Notes under the pieces: generated by a model | Told to the model about the DNA's origin: nothing | Databases searched by the model: none | Seen by the model: the letters and a program-made list of their open reading frames with translations, nothing else | From: Fischerella sp. | Lineage (GTDB): Bacteria > Cyanobacteriota > Cyanobacteriia > Cyanobacteriales > Nostocaceae | Assembly: GCA_026419705.1 (NCBI GenBank) | Contig: JANZYY010000066.1 | Coordinates: 1 to 14,209, forward strand | Direction: 5' to 3' | DNA: 14,209 nt | Position numbers and translations under genes: made by a program | In this document: positions 1 through 6,472 of the stretch, in pieces | Layout of the letters: each line of letters begins with the position of its first letter | Position numbering within the stretch: position 1 is the stretch's first letter

Positions 1-1355
1 GGTAAAATCACTGTGTTGTTCTGTACCTGATGGTCGTACTGACGATAAACCCAAATTTTAGAGGCAATTGTGGGAGTATCCAGCAAAGTCAACAAAATAT
101 CTTGCCAAGTATGCAAGCGTCCTTGAATTTCGATACCAGTAGCTGTACATGGGGGAAGAAAATCTGGTGTCCATTCCCAAGCTTTACGTACATATTCTGG
201 TGGTTCTGCCAATAATTCCCGCTGATACACAGGTGTGTTTTCTGCCAACGCTGTCGCAGGGATTTCCGCAGCCACTTTACCCCGAAACAGAATCCGCACA
301 ACTGGTTCAGCAATAACCGTACCAGCAACAACGGCATGAAGTCCCCAACGGTGGAAGATGTCGATTAACTCTTGTTCGCATCCCTTTTGGGTTACAAACA
401 GCATTCTTTCTTGAGATTCGGAAAGCAGATATTCATAAGGGATCATTCCCGTTTCTCGTACAGGAATCTTATCTAGATCAAACTCGATCCCCACACCGCC
501 TTTGGCTGCCATTTCCGAGGTGGAACAGGTGATCCCCGCAGCACCCATATCTTGGGCGGCGACAACTGCACCTGTTTTAAATGCCTCCAAACAAGCTTCT
601 ATTAAAGATTTTTCTAAAAATGGATCGCCCACTTGTACCGCCGGACGGTCATCTACCGACTCATCGCTAAGTTCGGCACTGGCGAAACTTGCACCTCCCA
701 TACCATCGCGTCCGGTGGTGGAACCAACATATAGGACTGGATTGCCGATGCCAGATGCTCCAGATTTGACGATTTCTGGCGTTTCCATCAATCCCAGCGC
801 CATCACGTTTACTAAAGGATTGCCAGAGTAGGCGGGATCAAAGTAGACTTCACCGCCAACGGTGGGTACCCCAACGCAATTACCATAATGGGCAATTCCC
901 GCCACGACACCGCTAAAAAGTCTTTGGGTTTTGGGATCTTCCAAACAGCCGAAGCGGAGAGAATTTAAAATGGCAATGGGACGCGCACCCATTGTAAAGA
1001 TATCCCTAAGAATACCTCCGACTCCTGTGGCAGCTCCTTGAAAAGGTTCGACTGCGGAAGGGTGGTTGTGAGATTCAATCTTAAAAGCAAGTCGCAATCC
1101 ATCGCCTAAGTCTACAACACCAGCATTTTCACCAGGCCCGACAAGAATGCGATCGCCTGTGGTCGGGAATTGCTTTAGTAAAGGGCGAGAATTTTTGTAA
1201 CAGCAATGCTCTGACCACATTACTCCAAACATTCCCAGTTCAGCTTTGTTAGGATGACGCCCTAACCGCCTGACTATTTCTTGGTATTCTTCGATTTTTA
1301 GACCTTCAGATGCAATTTCTTCAGGGGAAAAGGGAGGTTCAGACGTGGTGGTCAT
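1..1355 (-). CDS. purL: Phosphoribosylformylglycinamidine synthase subunit PurL, N-terminal part (runs off window)
   Basis: Cytoplasmic enzyme of de novo purine synthesis that converts FGAR, ATP and ammonia (from glutamine via PurQ) to FGAM. I read 451 codons from the ATG at 1355; the frame is open to the left edge, so the rest (the small bacterial PurL is usually about 750-800 residues) lies outside. Visible family motifs are GMFGVMWSEHCCYKNSRPLL (His50 in SEHC is the conserved family histidine), LVGPGENAGVVDLGDG, KIESHNHPSAVEPFQGAATG and DMGAAGITCSTSEMA. The length class means separate PurQ and PurS subunits are expected. The split Uma2 gene lies 32 nt upstream on the same strand. No convincing ribosome binding site precedes the ATG. 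HIP1 occurs at 1149-1156. Confidence is high from motif content. Confidence 0.96.
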   Translation of the reverse strand, partial: MTTTSEPPFSPEEIASEGLKIEEYQEIVRRLGRHPNKAELGMFGVMWSEHCCYKNSRPLLKQFPTTGDRILVGPGENAGVVDLGDGLRLAFKIESHNHPSAVEPFQGAATGVGGILRDIFTMGARPIAILNSLRFGCLEDPKTQRLFSGVVAGIAHYGNCVGVPTVGGEVYFDPAYSGNPLVNVMALGLMETPEIVKSGASGIGNPVLYVGSTTGRDGMGGASFASAELSDESVDDRPAVQVGDPFLEKSLIEACLEAFKTGAVVAAQDMGAAGITCSTSEMAAKGGVGIEFDLDKIPVRETGMIPYEYLLSESQERMLFVTQKGCEQELIDIFHRWGLHAVVAGTVIAEPVVRILFRGKVAAEIPATALAENTPVYQRELLAEPPEYVRKAWEWTPDFLPPCTATGIEIQGRLHTWQDILLTLLDTPTIASKIWVYRQYDHQVQNNTVIL

Positions 1356-1387
1356 GAAAGTATGCACCAAGGGGACAAAGGCCTATT

Positions 1388-1989
1388 TTACCGATTTCTG
1401 ACCCATTCCCGTAAAAGACGTAATCCAGTTGTTACACCCAATTTTTGGCACTTTTCTAGGAACTCGATTACTTTGCTAGCAGTTAATAATGGAAAAGTGG
1501 GGCTGAAATTGCATTCTACATATTTTTGATCTTGGAGTTGGTAAAAACCCAGTGTGCTACCATCGTATCTCCAAACTTTGGGAACACCCAAATCTGCATA
1601 AATTTCCAATTGATTGAGGTAACTGTTGGTAATATCTATCTCTATCGCTAAATCTGGTGGTGGATCTTGAGTAAAGTCTAGTTTTTTCTTGCCTCTAACT
1701 CGCGCTTCACTTTGGATGTAATAGCATGAGTCTGGTTCCTTACTCACTCTCATATCTGGACGCTTAATAGTCATATTAATTCATCCACCAAAGCTACAAT
1801 CATCGCCTCTATTCTTCTGTTAGCCTTTTCGTGTTCGGGAAGCGGTATCATGAATTCTAATTTTCCCTTGTAGTAAGTCAGTCTAGTGGAGCGGTTTTCT
1901 CCCATCTCTGCAAGCAGATTTTCAAACAGTTGCCAGCTGATGTTTTGCAGCATTACTCGTTGTTCTGCAGGTGTTGATGTTGTGACCAT
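1388..1989 (-). pseudogene. Split Uma2-family (PD-(D/E)XK) nuclease gene
   Basis: Two consecutive reading frames together make one Uma2 (DUF820) protein, a restriction-endonuclease-like fold that is highly multiplied in filamentous cyanobacteria; its cellular role is not established. The first (1989-1771, 72 aa) carries the N-terminal part, LLAEMGENRSTRLTYYKGKL to VALVDELI. The second (1774-1388, 128 aa) carries RPDMRVSKEPDSCYY, PPDLAIEIDITNSYLNQLEI and YADLGVPKVWRYDG. They meet at an ATGA stop/start overlap. From remembered family members about 11 residues (usually NLNIKS-GSL-like) are missing at the join, consistent with a deletion of length 1 mod 3, for example 31 nt. The lysine usually seen in the NKL-IYA-LGVP stretch is Gln here (NQLEIYADLGV). 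Translational coupling of two half-proteins is possible, but deletion plus frameshift with a lost core residue favours a pseudogene. Confidence 0.78.
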
Positions 1990-2124
1990 AGGAATATACT
2001 CGTTGCTATAAAAGTCTAAGGTAGCCTATCGTTGCATATCATGGATTTCTATGGGTCAACAATGATAGCGTTGCGCAAACAACCAGAACAATTAATTTTC
2101 TATTTGTAATAGAAAATCTCATTC

Positions 2125-2162
2125 TTTGGTGTCTTGGTGACTTAGTGGTTCATTCCACTAAT
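2125..2162 (+). repeat. Partial copy of the dispersed CTTGGTGTCTTGGTG-type repeat
   Basis: The stretch from 2125 reads TTTGGTGTCTTGGTG followed by ACTTAGTGGTT. It closely matches one arm of the hairpin at 7881-7942, between asnS and sbpA. The second arm is nearly absent; only CCACTAA at 2156-2162 remains. Two copies in one window show that it is a dispersed element. Its period is about 8 nt (CTTGGTGT). Confidence 0.7.
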
Positions 2163-2290
2163 TAAAGCCGCCAGATGCATTACCGTATTTTCACTGTTTC
2201 TTGAGAAAAAACTATTTCATAAAATGTTCACCAATTCAGAAAAATTTAAATACAAATCTGTGTTAGATACAAATCGAGCTCGGCAATCCA

Positions 2291-2304
2291 GTGATGAAAA
2301 TCAC
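2291..2304 (+). other. Short hairpin with GNRA-type loop
   Basis: GTGAT-GAAA-ATCAC is a perfect 5-bp stem with a GAAA loop. It lies just upstream of the putative small-RNA promoter. It could be part of a longer RNA if transcription begins further upstream, or it may be chance. Confidence 0.35.
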
Positions 2305-2331
2305 AGATGTTCATGATTAAGATCCTATACC

Positions 2332-2340
2332 TGCTATAGA
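2332..2340 (+). promoter_or_regulatory. Candidate extended -10 promoter for an orphan transcript
   Basis: TGC-TATAGA matches an extended -10 box (TGn followed by a TATAAT-like hexamer, 5 of 6). The best -35-like hexamer, TTCATG at 2310-2315, is poor and 19 bp away. Transcription would begin near 2347. This is a sequence-only call. Confidence 0.3.
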
Positions 2341-2346
2341 TAAATC

Positions 2347-2448
2347 GAGAGAATAAATCACAACTGAACTCTAGCCGAGTCATTAATAGGGAACACACTA
2401 ATTGCCGACAGAATTCTTGTGAATGCTGTCGGCTTTTTATTTTTTTTG
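2347..2448 (+). ncRNA. Candidate small RNA of about 100 nt
   Basis: A -10-like box ends at 2340 and a strong intrinsic terminator covers 2404-2448, with no open reading frame of note between them. The predicted transcript has a small ACTC-TAGCC-GAGT hairpin (about 2368-2380) followed by the GC-rich terminator stem. It matches no cyanobacterial RNA family I recognise; the conserved ACTCCTCACAC core of Yfr1 is absent. It points toward the 3' end of apcD, so read-through would be antisense to apcD. Alternatively the terminator may belong to a longer, unidentified transcript. Confidence 0.3.
2404..2448 (+). terminator. Strong orphan intrinsic terminator
   Basis: GCCGACAG (2404-2411) pairs perfectly with CTGTCGGC (2426-2433). 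An inner ATTC/GAAT helix extends the stem after one A-G mismatch. A T-rich run follows immediately (TTTTTATTTTTTTT, 2434-2447). The T-run exists on the + strand only, so it ends rightward transcription, yet no + strand gene lies upstream within 2.4 kb. Confidence 0.75.
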
Positions 2449-2459
2449 TGATTTGTTCG

Positions 2460-2517
2460 TAGTTAGTGGTTAGTAGTTAGTTGTTCACCACTATCTACTA
2501 ACTATTAGCCACTAACC
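2460..2517. repeat. Heptad-repeat inverted repeat
   Basis: TTAGTGG/TTAGTAG-type heptads on the left are followed by their complements CTACTAA and CCACTAA on the right, so the segment can fold on itself with a short TTCACCA-like loop and one internal bulge. The same heptad family recurs at 3278, 5589, 9118, 10131 and 12735. Confidence 0.7.
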
Positions 2518-2687
2518 AATAAAATTTCCCCACAGCTAGTTGGTAACTTGACAGAGATTCTGCCACAGCCACTACCAACTGTAGGGAGTATGATCGTATT
2601 AAGAAATTGTCATCAATTTCAAGTGCTATTTTGCACTGAATCCTAGTCAAGCAAAAGTTAGCGCAGAGATTGCGTGCTTACTTTACA

Positions 2688-3173
2688 TTAAGACATCGCT
2701 TGAATGATGTAATCAAAGTAAGGAGCCGCTTCGGCTGCGTCTTCCGCATTCAGTAGATCGAGGGAGGCTTTTTTCAGACAGTTGATGGCTTCTACCATTC
2801 CGGGAACGGGAACGCCCAAGGAATTGTACATTTCTCGGACGCCAATCAAACCAATTTTTTCTATTGGTTCTTTGTCGCCAGCAAGTACGCCGTAAGTAAT
2901 CAGGCGTAAGTACCAGCCAAAGTCGCGGATACATAAAGCACGCTGACGTTCACCGTAAGCATTTCCTCCTGGTGAGATAAAGTCAGGACGCTTTTGCCAA
3001 AGTTGTTTGGTAGCTTCCTGAACTATCTTTTTTTCATTTTCAGCTAGAGTACTAGCAATGCGTACCCGCTGTTCGCCAGTTTGCAAAAAATCTTTGATAC
3101 TTTTGAGTTCGCCACTGCTAGGATAACGCAGTTCGTCGTCGGCTTTGAGAATAACGTTGCTTACTACAGTCAT
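2688..3173 (-). CDS. apcD: Allophycocyanin alpha-B subunit ApcD
   Basis: Terminal-emitter subunit of the phycobilisome core, which passes excitation energy from allophycocyanin to the photosystems, mainly photosystem I, on the thylakoid surface. The protein is 161 residues, the standard ApcD length, when started at the ATG at 3173; an ATG five codons upstream (3188) would add MISII, which the family lacks. Cys81 in GERQRALCIRDFGWYLRLI is the phycocyanobilin-attachment cysteine. The sequence matches ApcD rather than ApcA: it has ELRYPSSGELKSIKDFLQTG and ATKQLWQKRPDFISPGGNAY and ends YFDYIIQAMS. It is monocistronic here and divergent from rlmD across 156 bp that hold a G-rich tract and heptad repeats, so its promoter should lie there. 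Confidence 0.96.
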   Translation of the reverse strand: MTVVSNVILKADDELRYPSSGELKSIKDFLQTGEQRVRIASTLAENEKKIVQEATKQLWQKRPDFISPGGNAYGERQRALCIRDFGWYLRLITYGVLAGDKEPIEKIGLIGVREMYNSLGVPVPGMVEAINCLKKASLDLLNAEDAAEAAPYFDYIIQAMS

Positions 3174-3243
3174 GATTATTGAAATCACGAGATTTATTAT
3201 TTGCTAGTTTAACGAGTCTTGTAGACACAAGTGAAGAGGGATT

Positions 3244-3267
3244 GGGGGAGTGGGGGGGTTCCGGGGG
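3244..3267 (+). other. G-rich tract with G-quadruplex potential
   Basis: Runs of 5, 7 and 5 guanines occur within 24 nt (3244-3248, 3252-3258, 3263-3267). The 7-G run can supply two G-triplets, so four triplets with short loops are available. It lies between the divergent apcD and rlmD starts, about 70 bp upstream of the apcD ATG. Similar but weaker G-rich patches (GAGTGGGG, GGGGAGGG) precede cysW at 10064-10100. Confidence 0.45.
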
Positions 3268-3277
3268 AGACAACCAA

Positions 3278-3334
3278 CCACTAACCACTAACCACTAACC
3301 ACTAACCACTAACTCTTGACAAATGACCAATGAC
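3278..3334 (+). repeat. Heptad array ending in the rlmD start codon
   Basis: Five perfect CCACTAA units (3278-3312) are followed by CTCTTGAC and then two NAATGAC heptads (3321-3327 and 3328-3334). The ATG inside the last heptad is the rlmD start at 3330. The array therefore fills the whole translation-initiation region, and no conventional Shine-Dalgarno sequence is present. Confidence 0.85.
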
Positions 3335-4709
3335 TAATTCTTTTTGGAAACAAGGTGAATTAATAGAAGTTAATATTACGGACACTAGCGATACGGGTGA
3401 TGGTGTTGGACGATGGCATGAACGGGTGGTATTTGTACCTGATACTGTACCTGGCGATCGCGCTGTTGTTCGTTTGGTATACGTCAAACCCACCTACGCT
3501 TACGCTAAACTCAAGCAACTGTTGGAGCCATCCCCGCATCGCGTCCGACCTAGTTGCATTGTGGCTGATAAATGCGGTGGTTGTCAGTGGCAACATATAG
3601 ACTATCAATATCAGCTAGAAGCGAAACGCAATCAAGTTATTCAAGCTTTAGAACGCATTGGTGGTTTTGCGCAACCACGAGTAGACCCAGTTTTGCGAGC
3701 TCCTTCACCTTTGGGCTATCGCAACAAAGCTACCTATCCTGTAGGTGTATCAGCAACAGGAAATGTACAAGCGGGTTACTATCAAAAAGGTAGCCATCAA
3801 TTAATTAATTTAAATCAATGTCCGGTACAAGATCCACGATTAAATCCTTTATTGGCAGAAGTAAAACAAGATATCCATCAGCGAAATTGGCAAGTTTATA
3901 ACGAACAGTTTCATAAAGGAGTCATACGTCATCTTGGGTTACGCATTGGTCGTCGGACTGGAGAAATATTACTGACTTTAGTAGTAAAAGACTGGAATTT
4001 ACCTGGAATTCAAGAGCAAGCACAGGAGTGGTTAAACCGCTATCCTGCTTTAGTGGGAGTTTGTTTAAACCGCAACCCAGAACGAACAAATGCCATTTTC
4101 GGTAGTGAAACTCGCTGTATCGCCGGTACCGATTACTTGCGAGAAGAATTTGCCGGATTAGAATTCCAAGTGCGGCCAGATACGTTTTTCCAAGTTTATA
4201 CGGAAACAGCGGAGGCATTGTTACAATTCATTCAATCAGAATTGGATCTACGGGGAAATGAAGTGCTAGTTGATACCTATTGTGGCATTGGTACACTCAC
4301 TTTGCCACTCGCAAAACAAGTACGGCAAGCAATTGGCTTGGAAATACAACCAGAAGCAGTGCAGCAGGCAATTTTGAACGCAAAACGCAATCACATCAAT
4401 AATGTGACTTTTATGACTGGTGCGGTAGAAAAATTACTGCCACAACTCCAGATAAAACCAGATATTGTTTTGCTCGATCCACCGCGCAAAGGATGCGATC
4501 GCAAAGTTATAGAAACTTTATTGATATCTAAACCAGCCCGTATAGTTTATGTCAGCTGTAAAGCCGCAACCCTTGCCCGCGATCTGAAATTACTTTGCGA
4601 AAATGGAGTGTATAATCTCGTACGCGTACGACCAGCGGATTTCTTCCCCCAAACTGCACATGTAGAAACAGCAGCCTTTCTTGTTTTATCAAGTTTGCAT
4701 AAAGCTTGA
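3330..4709 (+). CDS. rlmD: 23S rRNA (uracil-C5)-methyltransferase, RlmD/RumA type
   Basis: SAM-dependent enzyme that makes 5-methyluridine in 23S rRNA (U1939 in E. coli); cytoplasmic, 459 aa, normal for the family. A TRAM-like RNA-binding domain covers about residues 8-65. Four cysteines match the 4Fe-4S ligands: Cys76, Cys82 and Cys85 (CIVADKCGGC) and Cys164 (NQCPVQDPR). The SAM motif is VLVDTYCGIGTLTLPLA (about 313-329), followed by LLDPPRKGCD (381-390). The catalytic Cys410 lies in IVYVSCKAATLARDL and the family glutamate in HVETAAF (Glu446). The start is the ATG in the CAATGAC heptad; the only nearby upstream ATG (3323) hits a stop at once. HIP1 sites lie at 3454 and 4495. Cyanobacteria may carry RlmC/RlmD-like paralogues, so the exact target uridine is inferred. 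Confidence 0.93.
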   Translation: MTNSFWKQGELIEVNITDTSDTGDGVGRWHERVVFVPDTVPGDRAVVRLVYVKPTYAYAKLKQLLEPSPHRVRPSCIVADKCGGCQWQHIDYQYQLEAKRNQVIQALERIGGFAQPRVDPVLRAPSPLGYRNKATYPVGVSATGNVQAGYYQKGSHQLINLNQCPVQDPRLNPLLAEVKQDIHQRNWQVYNEQFHKGVIRHLGLRIGRRTGEILLTLVVKDWNLPGIQEQAQEWLNRYPALVGVCLNRNPERTNAIFGSETRCIAGTDYLREEFAGLEFQVRPDTFFQVYTETAEALLQFIQSELDLRGNEVLVDTYCGIGTLTLPLAKQVRQAIGLEIQPEAVQQAILNAKRNHINNVTFMTGAVEKLLPQLQIKPDIVLLDPPRKGCDRKVIETLLISKPARIVYVSCKAATLARDLKLLCENGVYNLVRVRPADFFPQTAHVETAAFLVLSSLHKA

Positions 4710-4875
4710 ATCGGCCCTTTACAAAAACTCAAATTTTAAATTTGTAGTCTAGTGCATAGTAAAAATGCTAAACTTGAATTAAGGTAAAAATATAATTTAA
4801 TTTGTGCAAAAAAATAGAAGTTGGATGGGCTACTCTCAAACGTGAATTTGGGTTGTATAAACTACAAATCAGCAG

Positions 4876-4903
4876 ATAAAAGAGTATAGTGGTGCTCTTT
4901 TAT
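4876..4903. other. Perfect 9-bp inverted repeat
   Basis: ATAAAAGAG (4876-4884) and CTCTTTTAT (4895-4903) are exact complements around a 10-nt loop. A TATAGT box (4885-4890) lies in the loop. It could be a protein-binding operator or an RNA hairpin upstream of the anti-sigma gene. Confidence 0.4.
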
Positions 4904-4942
4904 GAACAGAAAAGCATATTTTGAGTTGCTAACTGCTTGAGT

Positions 4943-4964
4943 AGGTTCGTTTGAGCCTTTTTAT
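4943..4964 (+). terminator. Weak intrinsic terminator downstream of rlmD
   Basis: AGGTTC-GTTT-GAGCCT forms a 6-bp stem with one G-U pair and a 4-nt loop, followed by TTTTAT. It lies 234 nt after the rlmD stop, so it may end that transcript or a short independent one starting near the inverted repeat at 4876-4903. Confidence 0.4.
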
Positions 4965-5130
4965 ATCAGAGCAGCCCAATATCATTAGGAGAGCCGACGC
5001 TCCCTAGCATTTTCAAAATTTAGTTCCAAAGACATAAGTTTGAAGGCAACACGACCACCTCACATAAAATCAGGGTGCCTGTGACAGCAAACTGATGTCT
5101 AGCTAACTCTGAAGCTGCGGGGTTTCTCTT

Positions 5131-5586
5131 GTGATCACCATTTCACCTCGTCCGGTTGGACGTAGTTGGGGTACTATTAGTTTTGCCTCAACTCTATATC
5201 TCTGCCCAATATTAGATCTGCTCTTGGCAGAAATTCCAATGCAAATGCAAGCCGAGCTGCGTTTAGGACTTCAAGAAGCCTTAGTCAACGCAGCTAAACA
5301 TGGTAATAATCTCGATCCAAGTAAAAAGGTTGTAGTGCGTTTTTCTCTAATAGATAATAAATATTGGTGGATAATATCAGATCAAGGTAGAGGCTTTACT
5401 CCCTCATGTAATTGTAGTATCGATCCAAAAGAATTCCTACCACCAGATGAGTCAGAAAGCGGTCGTGGTTTATCGATTTTGCATCAAGTTTTTGACGAAG
5501 TCGAGTGGAATAGAAAAGGTACTGAGTTAAGACTTTGCAAACAACTAGAGCAAAACCGGCCCAGGATACCGCTATTGCGTAATTAG
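5131..5586 (+). CDS. Anti-sigma-factor-type serine kinase (HATPase_c domain, RsbW/SpoIIAB-like)
   Basis: A single GHKL ATP-binding domain protein of 151 aa, of the type that phosphorylates anti-sigma antagonists or binds sigma factors. The N-box is LRLGLQEALVNAAKHGNN (Glu49 and Asn53 in the usual places), the G1 box is SDQGRGF (Asp84) and the G2 box is GRGLSIL (111-117). A CNCSI segment between G1 and G2 is common in cyanobacterial members. The start is GTG at 5131: an in-frame TGA lies at 5110-5112 and no other start codon intervenes. The Shine-Dalgarno is weak (GCGGGG). No partner sigma factor or antagonist is encoded nearby, so the target is unknown. It converges on the next gene across a heptad-repeat hairpin. 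Confidence 0.85.
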   Translation: MITISPRPVGRSWGTISFASTLYLCPILDLLLAEIPMQMQAELRLGLQEALVNAAKHGNNLDPSKKVVVRFSLIDNKYWWIISDQGRGFTPSCNCSIDPKEFLPPDESESGRGLSILHQVFDEVEWNRKGTELRLCKQLEQNRPRIPLLRN

Positions 5587-5588
5587 AT

Positions 5589-5667
5589 AGTGGTTAGTGG
5601 ATAGTAGATAGTAGTTAGTAGTTAATTGTTTACTACTAACCACAAATCACAAACCACTAACTATTTT
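5589..5667. repeat. Heptad-repeat hairpin between convergent genes, with T-run
   Basis: GTGGTTAGTGG and TAGTAGTTAG-type heptads fold back on CTACTAACCAC and AAACCACTAAC, followed by ATTTTTTT on the + strand (5663-5670). It fits the position of a terminator for the anti-sigma gene. On the minus strand the repeat supplies the TAG stop (5659-5657) of the neighbouring small gene, so the repeat reaches into that reading frame. Confidence 0.6.
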
Positions 5668-5941
5668 TTTGTCCGTGAGTAGGACAAGGTGGTGCAGAAA
5701 TAGAATGGTTTAACCAACCTGTCGCTTGTTCCAAGCGTGCAAGGGCTTCTTGCGGTTGTTCCTTCAGAAGAAACACAATAGCTGCAGCTGCTTGTTCACT
5801 AGCGCGGACTTTGCGGTTAGACTTAAGGCGATGCCAATCATTTGGAGATATGCTTAATCTCTCCATGAGAGCTTGGGCTAGTTCTAAAGTAGTAAATTCA
5901 TTCAGTTGACTGTTGTTAGGTAGCTGTGTAGATTGAGACAT
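5657..5941 (-). CDS. Small conserved cyanobacterial protein, 94 aa, function unknown
   Basis: A soluble, mostly helical protein with no signal peptide or membrane segment. The core (about residues 18-75) is LELAQALMERLSISPNDWHR, then KVRASEQAAAAIVFLLKEQP and ALARLEQATGWL. The tail, SISAPPCPTHG, contains a Cys-Pro-Thr-His motif. From memory it resembles the cyanobacteria-restricted DUF6439 family, but I could not check this. The last residues and the TAG stop are encoded by the adjoining repeat hairpin, so the natural C-terminus may have shifted. It is divergently arranged with the next gene, 55 bp apart, which suggests a shared regulatory region. Confidence 0.75.
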   Translation of the reverse strand: MSQSTQLPNNSQLNEFTTLELAQALMERLSISPNDWHRLKSNRKVRASEQAAAAIVFLLKEQPQEALARLEQATGWLNHSISAPPCPTHGQKNS

Positions 5942-5996
5942 ACACTTTTGGCAAAGTCGTATTTACCTTTTATTTACCTTTACTGTACTACTTCAA

Positions 5997-6365
5997 ATGA
6001 AGCAGCCTCAAAAACCGTCAGAGTCATCAGACGGAGACAATCAAGAATTTGATTTTGAACAAGAACTGTTAGAAGTTGAGCGATCGCTTGTGGCATTAAA
6101 AGAACGCTACAAACAAATCCAACGCGATCGCCGCAAACAAAAACAATTACAATATAAGTTTAACGAACTTAATCAAAGTAGATATCAAACACCAGAGATC
6201 AAAGCTGAATTGCGGCAAATTCAGCAGCAACTAGAAGTGTTAGAAGTTTGCTTAGAAAGTCAGTTGTTTTCTTGGCGCAGTTTCAAAGAACCCTTTTGGC
6301 AAGCTGTCCGTTTTGGCGGACTGGGGGCGATTATAGGCTGGATATTAAAATCTTGTGGCGGATAG
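5997..6365 (+). CDS. Small coiled-coil protein with C-terminal membrane anchor, 122 aa
   Basis: Function not recognised. Residues 1-17 are polar and acidic. Residues about 18-90 are charged and rich in Glu, Lys, Gln and Leu with a coiled-coil character (FEQELLEVERSLVALKERYK, AELRQIQQQLEVLEVCLESQ). The end, WQAVRFGGLGAIIGWILKSC at about 101-120, is a single hydrophobic segment and would tail-anchor the protein. Two HIP1 sites (6080 and 6124) lie within 52 bp inside the gene. The ATG at 5997 lacks a strong Shine-Dalgarno. asnS follows 107 nt downstream on the same strand, after an AT-rich spacer. Confidence 0.78.
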   Translation: MKQPQKPSESSDGDNQEFDFEQELLEVERSLVALKERYKQIQRDRRKQKQLQYKFNELNQSRYQTPEIKAELRQIQQQLEVLEVCLESQLFSWRSFKEPFWQAVRFGGLGAIIGWILKSCGG

Positions 6366-6472
6366 AAAATAGGGACTGGGAACTCGTCCGAGATATCTAA
6401 ATCCTGAATTTAAAATTTCAAGTCTAAAATTTTAAAAATGCCACACTCTAAATTTTATGCTCGGATACAAAC

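Larger units (their letters stand above)
1990..2687. other. Gene-poor spacer between the split Uma2 gene and apcD
   Basis: I find no supportable protein gene in these 700 bases on either strand. The contents are a partial copy of a dispersed repeat (2125-2162), a hairpin with a GAAA loop (2291-2304), an extended -10-like box (2332-2340), a strong + strand intrinsic terminator (2404-2448), a heptad-repeat hairpin (2460-2517), and an imperfect stem at 2540-2578 (TTGGTA...TACCAA) that could lie at the 3' end of the apcD transcript but has no adjacent U-run. Confidence 0.6.
4710..5130. other. Spacer between rlmD and the anti-sigma gene
   Basis: No protein gene can be supported in these 420 bases. 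They hold a perfect 9-bp inverted repeat (4876-4903), a terminator-like hairpin (4943-4964), an imperfect GGAGAGC/GCTCCC stem near 4987-5005, and a weak promoter-like pair (TTGAAG 5040-5045, TAAAAT 5065-5070, 19-bp spacer) that could serve the downstream gene. Confidence 0.5.

Noticed and set aside
502..831. 109-aa + strand open reading frame
   Set aside because: It is the antisense shadow of purL, whose minus-strand translation shows conserved motifs.
2250..2450. Yfr1 or 6S RNA assignment for the orphan transcript
   Set aside because: The ACTCCTCACAC core of Yfr1 is absent, and the long open-bubble duplex of 6S RNA is not apparent.
3174..3188. Five-residue N-terminal extension of ApcD
   Set aside because: Starting at 3173 gives exactly 161 residues with Cys81 at the conserved position.
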